Positions 23,819 to 33,127 of a stretch of 49,707 nt of DNA are shown here, piece after piece. The notes beneath the pieces were generated by a model. The model had not been told where the DNA came from, did no database searches, and worked only from the letters and a program-made list of their open reading frames with translations. Position 1 is the stretch's first letter. Each line of letters starts with the position of its first letter. A program made the position numbers and the translations under genes. Origin of the DNA: an uncultured Muribaculaceae bacterium (GTDB lineage Bacteria > Bacteroidota > Bacteroidia > Bacteroidales > Muribaculaceae); the NCBI GenBank assembly GCA_910586475.1, contig CAJUHM010000011.1, positions 1 to 49,707 on the forward strand, in the 5' to 3' direction.

Positions 23819-24703
23819 ATGAAACCGAGTCATAACATTCTTTTATTGTTCCTGTCCGTCATCGTTTCGGCGTGTGGAAGCGATGAGCCTTTCCGTCATG
23901 TTGTGTTTGCCGACAGTCCGAAAATGTTCAGTTCGGTCACAGATCTGTCGGGTGTCCGCTCTGCATCTGTCATAACCGAGGGTGTGTCATATAACATTGT
24001 GTTTAACGATGAGCCGCGCCAGGCGACGCTGACCATCACAGATCTGCAGATTGCTCCGGCAGGGGAGCGGATCATTGCGACATTCACTGATCTGGAATGG
24101 ACCTATGAGCCGGGGTCGCACGAAAAACAACGGGCTATCCGGGCCGACGAACTTCACTCAAGCGGATCGCCGGCCGCTGACGTTGTTCTGACGGATGTCT
24201 CTATTGTATATACGGAGTCGAATGAAATGAATCCGAACGCGACTGCCGGTTTTTATGCCGAATATACGGTCAACGGATCTCATCATGTCGTTTCTTTCCC
24301 ATATTCGGTGCTTGCCGACGGGACGACGACGGTGAGGGAAGCTGTAGATGGCAGTCTGGTGACTGACGATGTGCTCTACGATCCGGTCTATGTGGTCAGT
24401 TTTGATCCGGCGGCTATGGTGGCCACGTTGGTTTCGGAAGGCCTTGTTGTCGACGGGAAAGCGGCCGATTTTGAACTTAGCGGGCTGCGGCTCGGGCTGG
24501 ACGGGAGGAACTATTCGCTTTCGACAACCTCGACGACGCGTTTCGCACCGGCTGATGGCGGTTCACGCTGGCGTTTCAGGGATTTTAATGCCCATGCGGA
24601 TCTTCGTGATGAACTTAATTTCGTTCTTGAGCTGGCAGACGACAGTCTCAGTGTTGTTGTCGAAGGATTTCTCTCGCCTGATCTTTCGACTCTGCGGCCG
24701 TGA
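23819..24703 (+). CDS. Lipoprotein of unknown function downstream of the TonB-dependent receptor
   Basis: 294 residues with lipobox VSAC (Cys at about residue 19). The mature protein is beta-rich, with two similar-looking blocks: the first around SYNIVFNDEPRQATLTITDL, the second around YVVSFDPAAMVATLVSEGL and LNFVLELADDSLSVVVEGFL. This would fit a calycin-like or beta-sandwich fold made of two halves, but I do not recognise a family. It is not SusD-like. Its location straight after the receptor suggests a shared substrate or accessory role; this is inference from position only. Confidence 0.7.
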   Translation: MKPSHNILLLFLSVIVSACGSDEPFRHVVFADSPKMFSSVTDLSGVRSASVITEGVSYNIVFNDEPRQATLTITDLQIAPAGERIIATFTDLEWTYEPGSHEKQRAIRADELHSSGSPAADVVLTDVSIVYTESNEMNPNATAGFYAEYTVNGSHHVVSFPYSVLADGTTTVREAVDGSLVTDDVLYDPVYVVSFDPAAMVATLVSEGLVVDGKAADFELSGLRLGLDGRNYSLSTTSTTRFAPADGGSRWRFRDFNAHADLRDELNFVLELADDSLSVVVEGFLSPDLSTLRP

Positions 24704-24803
24704 CTCAGGAGGGGCGCGCCGGGTCGTCGGAATGCAATAGGGATGACATTGTCATGCGAGGCTAAAAATAGTTAATTCCGGCGGTTTTTTATTGAAAATT
24801 TGT

Positions 24804-24811
24804 TATCTTTG
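24804..24811 (+). promoter_or_regulatory. Probable -7 element of the nuo-atp superoperon promoter
   Basis: TATCTTTG matches TAnnTTTG; the upstream side is T-rich but lacks a clean TTTG at the right distance. The leader to nuoA would be about 125 bases. No other gene lies in 24704-24942. Confidence 0.55.
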
Positions 24812-24942
24812 CACTGAAATAAGTAACTCCCACGGAATTCACAGACGGTCTTGGAGTCGGATTTCCTCTTCAACTGACTGACCTTTAGTGGAATTTCGTG
24901 TTGATTTGTGATGAAAAAATCAGGTAAATTTTTTACTATAGT

Positions 24943-25311
24943 ATGATATCACTTACAATCCTATCATCTACTCTTGCAATCACAGCAGCCATTACCGGCA
25001 TCGCCCTCGTCGGGCTCGCGCTGTGGCTTGCCGGTTTAATGTCGCCTAAGTCTTATAATGTAGCAAAAGGCGAAGCTTATGAGTGTGGTATACCGACTCG
25101 CGGCGAAAGTATGGCCCAGTTTAAAGTCGGCTACTATCTGTTTGCTATTCTATTTTTAATGTTCGATGTTGAGTGCGTGTTCCTCTTCCCCTGGGCAACC
25201 ATTGTCCGTTCGCTTGGTGGAGCCGGTCTTCTCAGCATCGCTGTTTTCTTTGTAATCTTAGTGCTCGGGCTGGTTTATGCTTGGCGGAAAGGAGCTCTTG
25301 AATGGAAGTGA
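24943..25311 (+). CDS. nuoA: NADH-quinone oxidoreductase subunit A
   Basis: 122 residues with three membrane helices (about 7-32, 66-86, 95-115). The conserved loop Y-ECGIP (residues 46-51) and FDVECVFLFPWA are diagnostic for complex I subunit A, which sits at the junction of the membrane and peripheral arms. It is the first gene of the combined nuo-atp cluster. Its 3' end overlaps nuoB by ten bases, so the two are probably translationally coupled. Confidence 0.95.
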   Translation: MISLTILSSTLAITAAITGIALVGLALWLAGLMSPKSYNVAKGEAYECGIPTRGESMAQFKVGYYLFAILFLMFDVECVFLFPWATIVRSLGGAGLLSIAVFFVILVLGLVYAWRKGALEWK

Positions 25312-25910
25312 CAACAAAAAGCATGCCCTACGACGCATGGAAAGACAATGAGTACATTGAAAGTCTTGTAAAGGAACTTCAGGCTAACGGAACGAATGTA
25401 GTTGTCGGCAGTCTTGACAAGCTGATCAACTGGGGCCGCAGTAACTCAATCTGGCCGCTGACGTTTGCGACCAGCTGCTGCGGAATCGAGTTCGTGTCTC
25501 TCGGCGCTGCCCGCTATGATATGGCCCGCTTCGGATGGGAAGTTGCCAGATCTTCGCCCCGTCAGGCAGACTTTATGATGGTTGCCGGCACAATCGTGAA
25601 GCGTATGGCTCCGGTCATGCGCCGTCTCTATGATCAGCTTGCCGAACCGAAGTATGTGATCGCTTGCGGAGCATGTGCGGTTTCCGGCGGACCATTCAAA
25701 AAGTCCTATCATGTGGTTATGGGGATTGACAAAATTGTTCCTGTCGACGTCTTCCTTCCTGGCTGTCCGCCTCGTCCCGAGGCGATGATCTATGCGATCA
25801 TGCAGTTGTCCAGAAAGATCAAGGTCGAGCGTTTCTTCGGCGGAGTGAACCGCAAGGAAAATCAGGAAGAATTCCTCAAAGCCCATCCGATTGAATCGCT
25901 GGAGGGTTAA
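25302..25910 (+). CDS. nuoB: NADH-quinone oxidoreductase subunit B
   Basis: 202 residues. This subunit holds the terminal 4Fe-4S cluster N2, which hands electrons to quinone. The ligands are visible as the Cys pair 59-60 (TSCCGIEF), Cys125 (ACGAC) and Cys155 (LPGCPPRPE). The core matches the family; the C-terminus extends about 20 residues with a charged tail. It overlaps nuoA and lies 40 bases before nuoCD. Confidence 0.97.
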   Translation: MEVTTKSMPYDAWKDNEYIESLVKELQANGTNVVVGSLDKLINWGRSNSIWPLTFATSCCGIEFVSLGAARYDMARFGWEVARSSPRQADFMMVAGTIVKRMAPVMRRLYDQLAEPKYVIACGACAVSGGPFKKSYHVVMGIDKIVPVDVFLPGCPPRPEAMIYAIMQLSRKIKVERFFGGVNRKENQEEFLKAHPIESLEG

Positions 25911-25950
25911 TTTAAAGAATGTAGAACACTAAGATTTCAACTCCTAAATA

Positions 25951-27579
25951 ATGGCAGAACTTAAGGACACCATAGCCAGAATCTTTCCCGAAGCCACTTT
26001 TGAAGATGGCGACATCCTGACGGTCAATATCCCTGACGCCAAATGGCATGAATTTGCCAAAACTCTGAGGGACAATCCCGAGTTTGGTTTTGATTTTCTC
26101 GTGACCATAGTCGGAATGGACTGGAAGGATAAACTCGGATGTGTTTACTACCTGACCTCGACTAAGACAAACCGTCATATCTCTGTTAAGGTAACTACCG
26201 ACAATCTTGAAACCCCGATGCTTCACAGCGTCGCCGATCTCTGGCACATTGCCGGGATCTTCGAACGTGAAGTCTATGACTTCTTCGGCATTGTCTTTAT
26301 CGGCAACCCCGACATGCGCCGTCTGTTCCTTGATATCGACTGGAAGGGCTTCCCTCTCAGAAAAGACTATGACGAAAGCGAGGAGCTCAATCCCGTCTCG
26401 ACCGAAAACGAGCGTCAGTCGGACTTCACTGACACATATGTTGAGCTTCCCGACGGAAAGGTTGAGAAGCGTCAGGTCAGAGTCTTTGAAGAGGATGATT
26501 TCGTTGTCAACATCGGCCCGCAGCACCCTGCAACCCACGGTGTGTTGCGTTTCCGCACGGCTGTTGACGGCGAGAATATCAAAAAGATCGACGTCTACAT
26601 GGGTTATATCCACCGTGGAATCGAGAAAATCTGCGAAAAACTTACATATCCGCAGACGCTTCATTTCATGGACCGTATGGACTATTTCTCCGGTCATCCC
26701 TATCACCATTGTCTCTGTATGACAATCGAAGATGCCGCCGGAATCGAAGTGCCCCGTCGTGCTCAGGTCATCCGCGTGCTCATGGACGAACTTTCGCGTA
26801 TCGCTTCACACTGTCTGTTCATCGGAACATTCTGCATGGACCTTGGCGCGACAACAATGCTGTTCTATACGCTCCGTGTCCGCGAGCAGATTCTTGATAT
26901 CATGGAAAAAACGTGTGGAGCACGAATGACATTCAACTACGGGTGCATCGGCGGTGTCATGCAGGATCTTGCTCCCGATTTCGTTGAAGATGTTAAAGCT
27001 CTTCTTGAAGTGCTTCCCAAAAATATCAAGGAATACAACAAGTTGTTCACCGGCAACGTAATTACAAAGAACCGTATGGAGGGTGTCGGCTGTCTTTCGA
27101 AGGCTGATGCCATTTCATGGGCCGTCACCGGACCTTCCGGCCGTGCATCGGGATGGGCTTGCGACGTGCGCAAGACAGATCCTTATTCGATCTACGGCGA
27201 GCTCGACTTCGAGCAGGTTGTCAAGACTGAAGGTGATTCGATGGCACGATTCAAGGTGCGCATGGAAGAGATGGAGCAGAGCGCGAAGATTATCGCCCAG
27301 CTCATCGACTCGATTCCCGAAGGAGAGATCTGTGCAAAAGTTCCCAAGGTGCTCAAGCTTCCTGTAGGCCACTGGTTCCGTAAGGTTGAGGGCTGTCGCG
27401 GAACATTCGGCGTCTACCTCGAAAGCGACGGCACTACTTCGCCTTATCGTCTCAAACTTGTTCCGCCGAGTCTCACTGCTGCCGCAGCGGTAGATCATAT
27501 TACCCGCGGCAATAAGATTGCCGACCTTATAACAATCGGTGGTTCGCTTGACTATATCGTGCCCGATATGGACCGCTGA
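25951..27579 (+). CDS. nuoCD: NADH-quinone oxidoreductase subunit C/D fusion
   Basis: 542 residues. The N-terminal part (about 1-165) is NuoC, with LWHIAGIFEREVYDFFGI and DWKGFPLRKDY. After a short linker, residues 187-542 are NuoD, beginning NIGPQHPATHGVLRF, with MGYIHRGIEK and DRMDYFSGHPYHH near the quinone site and ending at the usual VPDMDR. Together they form the quinone-reduction part of the peripheral arm. The fusion is normal in Bacteroidetes and in enterobacteria. Confidence 0.96.
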   Translation: MAELKDTIARIFPEATFEDGDILTVNIPDAKWHEFAKTLRDNPEFGFDFLVTIVGMDWKDKLGCVYYLTSTKTNRHISVKVTTDNLETPMLHSVADLWHIAGIFEREVYDFFGIVFIGNPDMRRLFLDIDWKGFPLRKDYDESEELNPVSTENERQSDFTDTYVELPDGKVEKRQVRVFEEDDFVVNIGPQHPATHGVLRFRTAVDGENIKKIDVYMGYIHRGIEKICEKLTYPQTLHFMDRMDYFSGHPYHHCLCMTIEDAAGIEVPRRAQVIRVLMDELSRIASHCLFIGTFCMDLGATTMLFYTLRVREQILDIMEKTCGARMTFNYGCIGGVMQDLAPDFVEDVKALLEVLPKNIKEYNKLFTGNVITKNRMEGVGCLSKADAISWAVTGPSGRASGWACDVRKTDPYSIYGELDFEQVVKTEGDSMARFKVRMEEMEQSAKIIAQLIDSIPEGEICAKVPKVLKLPVGHWFRKVEGCRGTFGVYLESDGTTSPYRLKLVPPSLTAAAAVDHITRGNKIADLITIGGSLDYIVPDMDR

Positions 27580-27637
27580 TTTATCCAAAACTTAGTTATC
27601 ACGTTTCTACTGTATAAAAAATTATATCTTAAAATCT

Positions 27638-28720
27638 ATGTTCGATTTTTCGTTACTGACTGAGTGGATTGGCAATTTCCTGCAGAACACTCTGGGGCTG
27701 CCGGGCTGGCTTGCGACCACTATCGAATGTGTGGGCGTAGGACTCGCGCTTCTGCTGGTCTATTCGTTGCTGGCTCTGTTCTATATCTGGTATGAACGTA
27801 AGCTTTGTGCCGCGTTCCAGTGCCGTCTCGGTCCGGACCGTGTCGGTCCCTGGGGACTTCTCCAGAGTTTTGCCGACATGTTCAAGATGCTTATAAAGGA
27901 GTTGATTTCTCTCAACCACGTCGACAAATTTCTTTTCGCGCTTGCTCCTTATCTGGTGATTCTTGCATCGATGCTTGCGTTTGCAGTGCTTCCGTGGGGC
28001 AACGGACTTCAGGTGATCAACTTCAACATCGGTATATTCTTCCTGATCGCGGTTTCTTCGATCGGAGTGCTTGGTATTCTTCTTGCTGGATGGTCAAGTA
28101 ATAACAAGTTCACCCTTATCGGCGCGATGCGTTCAGGCGCGCAGATGGTCAGCTATGAGCTCTCTATCGGTCTGTCTGTCCTTACGATGGTAGCCTTTGC
28201 CGGAACAATGAATGTTGTTGAGATCGTTGAGGCGCAGGACAACCTGTGGTTCATCTTTTCCGGCCATATTCCCGCAATTATCGCTTTTGTCATCTATATG
28301 ATTGCCGGTACGGCAGAAACAAACCGCGGTCCGTTTGACCTTCCCGAAGCGGAAAGTGAGCTTACTGCCGGTTATCACACAGAATATTCCGGTATTCATT
28401 TCGGATTCTTCTATCTTGCGGAATACCTCAATCTCTTCATTGTTTCAGGTGTTGCCGCACTCCTTTTCTTTGGCGGCTGGATGCCTTTCCATATTCCTGG
28501 ATGGGACGGTTTCAATGAGGTGATGAACTATATTCCTTCCGTGGTGTGGTTCATTGGTAAAGCGATTGTCCTCTCGTTTGTTGTCATCTGGTTCAAGTGG
28601 ACATTCCCGCGTCTGCGAATCGACCAGCTTCTTTCTCTTGAATGGAAGTATCTCCTTCCCATCAATCTCTTCAACCTTGTGCTGATGGTGTTGGTTATTG
28701 TCTATAACTTCCATTTTTAA
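27638..28720 (+). CDS. nuoH: NADH-quinone oxidoreductase subunit H
   Basis: 360 residues with about eight membrane helices. Conserved complex I motifs include YERKLCAAFQCRLGPDRVGP (residues 52-71) and AGTAETNRGPFDLPEAESEL with the Glu cluster near the quinone chamber, followed by GYHTEYSG. NuoH links the membrane arm to the quinone site. In a normal nuo operon nuoI would follow; here eight ATP synthase genes lie between them, beginning 94 bases after this stop. Confidence 0.96.
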   Translation: MFDFSLLTEWIGNFLQNTLGLPGWLATTIECVGVGLALLLVYSLLALFYIWYERKLCAAFQCRLGPDRVGPWGLLQSFADMFKMLIKELISLNHVDKFLFALAPYLVILASMLAFAVLPWGNGLQVINFNIGIFFLIAVSSIGVLGILLAGWSSNNKFTLIGAMRSGAQMVSYELSIGLSVLTMVAFAGTMNVVEIVEAQDNLWFIFSGHIPAIIAFVIYMIAGTAETNRGPFDLPEAESELTAGYHTEYSGIHFGFFYLAEYLNLFIVSGVAALLFFGGWMPFHIPGWDGFNEVMNYIPSVVWFIGKAIVLSFVVIWFKWTFPRLRIDQLLSLEWKYLLPINLFNLVLMVLVIVYNFHF

Positions 28721-28814
28721 TCCCAACAGTTGAGTATAATCCGTTTTTTTCGGTTGATTCCAACTTTTATCATCTAAAGACGTTAAAAAGTATATCCATA
28801 ATTCAGATCTAATC

Positions 28815-30320
28815 ATGAGCGACAAATTCGGAAAAATTGTTCAGGTTATCGGACCTGTTGTCGACGTGGCTTTTGAAGGCGAAGGCAATGTGTTGCCGCC
28901 GATCTTCACAGCTTTGAAGGTGGACCGTCCCGACGGTTCTATGCTAATTCTTGAAGTCGAACAGCATATCGGCGAAAACACTGTGAGATGCGTGGCTATG
29001 GAAAGCACCGACGGTCTTCAGCGTGGGTCGCGTGTAGATAATCTCGAACGTCCAATCGCCGTTCCGACCGGTAATCAGGTCAAGGGACGTCTTCTTAATG
29101 TTGTCGGCGAGGCCATTGACCGCCTGCCTGCGCTTAAGCGTGACGATCTCCGCCCGATCCATCAGCCGGCTCCCGAGTTTGACGAACTCACCATCGGCAC
29201 CGAGATCCTTTATACCGGTATTAAGGTTATCGACCTTCTGGAACCTTACAGCAAGGGTGGTAAGATCGGTCTTTTCGGCGGTGCCGGTGTGGGCAAGACT
29301 GTATTGATCATGGAGCTAATCAATAATATTGCGAAGGGCCATAACGGCTTCTCGGTGTTCACCGGTGTCGGCGAGCGTACGCGTGAAGGAAATGACCTGC
29401 TTCGTGAGATGATTGAGAGCGGCGTAATGAAATATGGCGAAAAATTTGCCGAAGGAATGGAAAAAGGGGAGTGGAATCTCGCCGATGTCGACATGAATCA
29501 GGTCGAGCAGTCGCAGGCGACACTTGTGTTCGGTCAGATGAACGAACCCCCGGGCGCGCGTCTGCGTGTGGCTCTTTCCGGACTGACGGTTGCCGAACAG
29601 TTCCGTGATCAGGATGGCGGCGGTAAGGAGATCCTTCTCTTCATCGACAATATCTTCCGCTTCACGCAGGCCGGTAGCGAGGTTTCGGCCCTTCTCGGCC
29701 GTATGCCGTCGGCGGTGGGTTATCAGCCGACACTGGCGTCTGAGATGGGTATGCTTCAGGAGCGTATCACTTCGACTAAAAACGGTTCGATCACTTCCGT
29801 TCAGGCAATCTATGTGCCTGCCGATGACTTGACCGACCCGGCTCCTGCGACAACATTCAGCTTCCTTGACGCGACAACAGTGTTGAGCCGTAAGATCGCC
29901 GAGCTTGGTATCTATCCTGCGGTTGACCCTCTTGAGTCGACTTCGCGAATCCTCGACCCCAATATCATCGGAGAGGATCACTATAACACGGCACAGGCTG
30001 TCAAACAGCTCCTCCAGAAGTACAATGAACTTCAGGATATCATAGCGATCCTTGGTGTTGACGAGCTCTCTGACGAAGACAAGCTTGTTGTTGCCCGTGC
30101 GCGTCGTGCTCAGCGTTTCCTTTCGCAGCCGTTCTTTGTTGCAGAGCAGTTCACAGGTCTTCCCGGTGTGATGGTACCGCTTTCGGAAACTATCCGTGGA
30201 TTCAAGATGATTCTCAGTGGCGAGATGGATAAATATCCCGAGCAGGCGTTCCTTAATGTCGGAACGATCGACGAGGCTATTGAGAAAGGAAAACGGATGC
30301 TTGCAGAGGTCAATGGCTGA
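28815..30320 (+). CDS. atpD: F1 ATP synthase subunit beta
   Basis: 501 residues, the catalytic subunit of F1. Walker A GGAGVGKTVLIMEL, the catalytic GERTREGNDL, Walker B ILLFIDNIFRFTQAG and the DELSDEDK (DELSEED-type) lever are all intact. It is the first gene of an atp set in the order D-C-B-E-F-H-A-G, the order found in Bacteroidetes. The 94 bases before it contain no clear TAnnTTTG promoter, so transcription from the nuo promoter is possible. Confidence 0.97.
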   Translation: MSDKFGKIVQVIGPVVDVAFEGEGNVLPPIFTALKVDRPDGSMLILEVEQHIGENTVRCVAMESTDGLQRGSRVDNLERPIAVPTGNQVKGRLLNVVGEAIDRLPALKRDDLRPIHQPAPEFDELTIGTEILYTGIKVIDLLEPYSKGGKIGLFGGAGVGKTVLIMELINNIAKGHNGFSVFTGVGERTREGNDLLREMIESGVMKYGEKFAEGMEKGEWNLADVDMNQVEQSQATLVFGQMNEPPGARLRVALSGLTVAEQFRDQDGGGKEILLFIDNIFRFTQAGSEVSALLGRMPSAVGYQPTLASEMGMLQERITSTKNGSITSVQAIYVPADDLTDPAPATTFSFLDATTVLSRKIAELGIYPAVDPLESTSRILDPNIIGEDHYNTAQAVKQLLQKYNELQDIIAILGVDELSDEDKLVVARARRAQRFLSQPFFVAEQFTGLPGVMVPLSETIRGFKMILSGEMDKYPEQAFLNVGTIDEAIEKGKRMLAEVNG

Positions 30321-30384
30321 TGCTTCCCCGTCGGGTGCGTCTGTTTTAAGGTAAATTGATAAATTGTAATTATTAAGGCTAACC

Positions 30385-30624
30385 ATGATACTAAAGATCA
30401 TCTCATCAGAAGATATTGTTTTCGAAGGAGAAGTTGTGCTTGTCACGCTTCCGGGATCAAACGGCAGTTTTACTGTACTGAACAGACATGCTTCGTTGGT
30501 CTCGACTCTTGAGAGCGGCCGAATCTTCTATAAGACGTCCCAAGGCGATGAAGGAGTTTTGCTTCCTGTCGACGGCGGTCTTGTTGATGTTGATGATAAC
30601 GTGGTGTCGGTTTGCCTCTATTAA
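30385..30624 (+). CDS. atpC: F1 ATP synthase subunit epsilon, short form
   Basis: 79 residues, only the N-terminal beta-sandwich of epsilon: FEGEVVLVTLPGSNGSFTVLNRHASLVSTLESG. The two C-terminal regulatory helices present in many bacteria are absent, as is usual in Bacteroidetes, so epsilon inhibition of ATP hydrolysis by that route is not expected. It lies 64 bases after atpD and ends one base before the atpB start. Confidence 0.92.
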   Translation: MILKIISSEDIVFEGEVVLVTLPGSNGSFTVLNRHASLVSTLESGRIFYKTSQGDEGVLLPVDGGLVDVDDNVVSVCLY

Positions 30625-30625
30625 T

Positions 30626-31741
30626 ATGATGGAGATGAGGAAGATCGCTGTTATACTTACGTTTATTTTCGCTTCGCTGATTGTTCCGGTGTTTTCCGGA
30701 GCGACCTGTGTTGCCGATGGAACAGAAATTGAATTCTCTCCTAAGGAAATCATTTTCGAGCATCTTGGCGATGGCTACGGGTGGGAAGTACCATTCGATC
30801 ATCACCACCGGATTCCGTTGCCTGTTATTCTTTTCGGAGAGGATGGTTTTCATTGTTTCATGTCCTCAAAAGTAACGGGAGGCGAGGTCTATCACGACGG
30901 TGATGCCTCATTCGTCATTGCGAAGGAGGGACCCTACAGAGGGAAAGTCGTGCAGCTTATGGCAGATGGTTCGGAATACCGCCCGTGGGACATTTCCATA
31001 ACCAAGAATGTCTGTGAGTTGTTCATCGCCTGTCTGCTGGTTATGTGGAGCGTATTTGCTGTTGCGCGTTGGCATAAGCGTGAGATGTATAAAGCTCCCA
31101 GGAAGGTGCGTGGCATAATCGAGGCTCTGATCGTTTTCATATATGATGGAGTCATAAAGGAAACACTGGGTGATCGTTCGAAGAAGTTCGCACCTTATTT
31201 GCTGACGCTTTTCTTTTTCATTCTCTATCTGAATCTGCTCGGACTGATGGTGATTTTCCCCGGAGGTGCGAATCTGACAGGTAATATTGCAGTCACTCTC
31301 GTGTTGTCGATATTCACCTTTCTGGCTACGAACCTGTTTGGGTCCAAGCATTATTGGAAAGAGATTTTCTGGCCCGATGTGCCTCTCTGGCTTAAATTCC
31401 CGCTTCCGATCATGCCTGTCATAGAGCTCTTCGGAGTGTTTACAAAGCCGGCAGCGCTGACAATCCGTCTTTTTGCGAATATGATGGGAGGCCATATGAT
31501 CGTGATTTCGCTGACTCTTCTTATTTTCATATTCGCCGCATTGGGTCCCGTTGTGACGGGAGTGACGACAGCCGTGTCAGTACTTTTCTCTCTGTTCATG
31601 TTGCTGATCGATGTGCTTGTAAGTTTTATTCAGGCTTACGTGTTTACAATGTTGTCGACTATGTTCATCTGTTTTGGAACCGAAAAGGGCCACTCGGAGG
31701 CACATGCTCACGAAGCATCGGATCAGAAGCAGGCAGCATAA
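30626..31741 (+). CDS. atpB: F0 ATP synthase subunit a
   Basis: 371 residues from ATG 30626 (a second ATG follows directly at 30629). In-frame codons back to 30488 lie inside atpC and are rejected. The N-terminus looks like a signal peptide (ending FSG) and is followed by a periplasmic region of about 100 residues, longer than in E. coli but usual for Bacteroidetes. Five or six membrane helices follow. The essential Arg is in TIRLFANMMGGHM, and the proton-path helix is VSFIQAYVFTMLSTMF. The tail is His-rich. Confidence 0.95.
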   Translation: MMEMRKIAVILTFIFASLIVPVFSGATCVADGTEIEFSPKEIIFEHLGDGYGWEVPFDHHHRIPLPVILFGEDGFHCFMSSKVTGGEVYHDGDASFVIAKEGPYRGKVVQLMADGSEYRPWDISITKNVCELFIACLLVMWSVFAVARWHKREMYKAPRKVRGIIEALIVFIYDGVIKETLGDRSKKFAPYLLTLFFFILYLNLLGLMVIFPGGANLTGNIAVTLVLSIFTFLATNLFGSKHYWKEIFWPDVPLWLKFPLPIMPVIELFGVFTKPAALTIRLFANMMGGHMIVISLTLLIFIFAALGPVVTGVTTAVSVLFSLFMLLIDVLVSFIQAYVFTMLSTMFICFGTEKGHSEAHAHEASDQKQAA

Positions 31742-31792
31742 ACTAATTGAAATTTTTAATAACAAACATAATAACTTCAAAACTAAAAAACT

Positions 31793-32038
31793 ATGTTAGC
31801 AATAATTTTAGCCGCAGTTGAAGCTCTTCTCGCTATTGGATCATGTGTTGGAGCCGGTATCGCAGCAATCGCTGCCGGTATTGGTATAGGTAAGATCGGT
31901 TCGGCCGCTATGGAAGCTATTGCGCGTCAGCCCGAATCAGCCGGTGATATCCGTAGTAACATGATTGTTGTGGCCGCTCTTGTGGAAGGTGTGGCTTTGT
32001 TCGCAGTTGTCGTTTGCGTTCTCGCAATGTTCCTCTAA
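31793..32038 (+). CDS. atpE: F0 ATP synthase subunit c
   Basis: 81 residues, two membrane helices joined by the polar loop ARQPE. The ion-binding carboxylate is Glu65 in AALVEGVALF. RQPE (45-48) and Glu65 fall at the same numbers as in the Na+-binding c subunit of Ilyobacter tartaricus. At its ligand positions 32 and 66, however, this protein has Ile32 and Gly66 instead of Gln and Ser. That suggests proton rather than sodium coupling; this is inference. It lies 51 bases after atpB. Confidence 0.95.
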   Translation: MLAIILAAVEALLAIGSCVGAGIAAIAAGIGIGKIGSAAMEAIARQPESAGDIRSNMIVVAALVEGVALFAVVVCVLAMFL

Positions 32039-32059
32039 TTCTGAACGACTTTATTATTT

Positions 32060-32557
32060 ATGGAACTGTTTACGCCTGACTTAGGCTTGGTATTCTGGAT
32101 GTTTGTGGCTTTTGCCATACTCCTGTTTGTTCTTTACAAATGGGGATGGCCGGTCATAATCAAGGGAATCGAAAGCCGGGCCGACTTCATTGACAGTGGT
32201 GTCGAGTATGCGCGGGAAGCTAAGGAGCAACTCCAGCATGCAAAGGAGGAGTCGGAAAAATATGTTGCAGAAGCGCGTAAGCAGCAAGCCGATATGTTGC
32301 GCGAAGCAGACCGCATGAAGTCCCGAATCATTGAAGAAGCCCGCGTTGCCGCGCAGGAGGAAGCAAATAAAGTGATGGATGCGGCCAAGCTTGCAATCGC
32401 TCAGGAGAGAAAAGAGGCCGAGTTGCAGTTCCGCAATGAGGTCAGCTCTTTTGCTCTTGACATTGCTTCGAAAGTAGTGCGTAACGAGTTGGCTGATGCT
32501 AAAGCGCAAACTAAGCTCGTCGATAAGCTTCTCGACGAAATGGAAAACCAGAACTAA
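32060..32557 (+). CDS. atpF: F0 ATP synthase subunit b
   Basis: 165 residues. One N-terminal membrane helix (about 8-27, FWMFVAFAILLFVLYKWGWP) is followed by a long charged coiled coil rich in Ala, Glu, Lys and Arg, forming the peripheral stalk. The C-terminal segment LDIASKVVRNEL binds delta. Length and layout are standard. Spaced 21 bases after atpE and 14 before atpH. Confidence 0.95.
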   Translation: MELFTPDLGLVFWMFVAFAILLFVLYKWGWPVIIKGIESRADFIDSGVEYAREAKEQLQHAKEESEKYVAEARKQQADMLREADRMKSRIIEEARVAAQEEANKVMDAAKLAIAQERKEAELQFRNEVSSFALDIASKVVRNELADAKAQTKLVDKLLDEMENQN

Positions 32558-32571
32558 CCCTACCTGACGCT

Positions 32572-33117
32572 ATGAACGAAGGATTGATTCCCAAACGCTA
32601 TGCAAAGGCTCTTTATCTTGTCGCTTGCCAACGAAAGGTCGACACGGAGATATATGAGAAAATGAAGGCTCTTGAGCGGAATTTCATGGAATATCCCCAG
32701 TTTGACGAGTCGCTCAATAATCCTTATATTCCGTTTGACGACAAGGCCTCTCTGATCGTGTCGGCTGCAGGAGTTAAGAAAGACGATTCGACACTCTCTG
32801 ATTTTATCCGGTTGCTCGGGAAAAACAAGAGAATCGGGATGATGAGAGCGATTGGGGCTGCATATGTAGAGATCTATCGCGAACAGCATGACATCTATAG
32901 TGTCAGAGTTGCGTCTGCTTCACAGCTTTCTTCCGGTGAGGAGTCGCGTCTGAAGAAGATGATCCAGAGTCATCTCGGAGGCGGCGTGATGGAGTATGAG
33001 ATGAGTGTTGATCCTTCATTGATCGGCGGCTTTACTGTTAGTGTCGGAAATGAGAAAATCGATGCTTCGGTCAGCAATGAGTTAAAACAATTGCGATTAA
33101 ATCTAATAAGCAAATAA
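32572..33117 (+). CDS. atpH: F1 ATP synthase subunit delta
   Basis: 181 residues, the OSCP/delta subunit that connects the b stalk to the top of F1. The N-terminal helical domain starts KRYAKALYLVACQRK. The C-terminal domain has the signature DPSLIGGFTVSVGNEKIDASVSNELKQLR, typical of the family end. It lies 14 bases after atpF and 10 before atpA. Confidence 0.95.
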   Translation: MNEGLIPKRYAKALYLVACQRKVDTEIYEKMKALERNFMEYPQFDESLNNPYIPFDDKASLIVSAAGVKKDDSTLSDFIRLLGKNKRIGMMRAIGAAYVEIYREQHDIYSVRVASASQLSSGEESRLKKMIQSHLGGGVMEYEMSVDPSLIGGFTVSVGNEKIDASVSNELKQLRLNLISK

Positions 33118-33127
33118 AACTGAACAA

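Noticed and set aside
29316..30446. 376-codon minus-strand frame opposite atpD
   Set aside because: It covers a highly conserved gene and shows no domain.
30488..30625. Upstream extension of atpB
   Set aside because: It lies inside atpC in another frame; ATG 30626 directly precedes a signal-peptide-like sequence.
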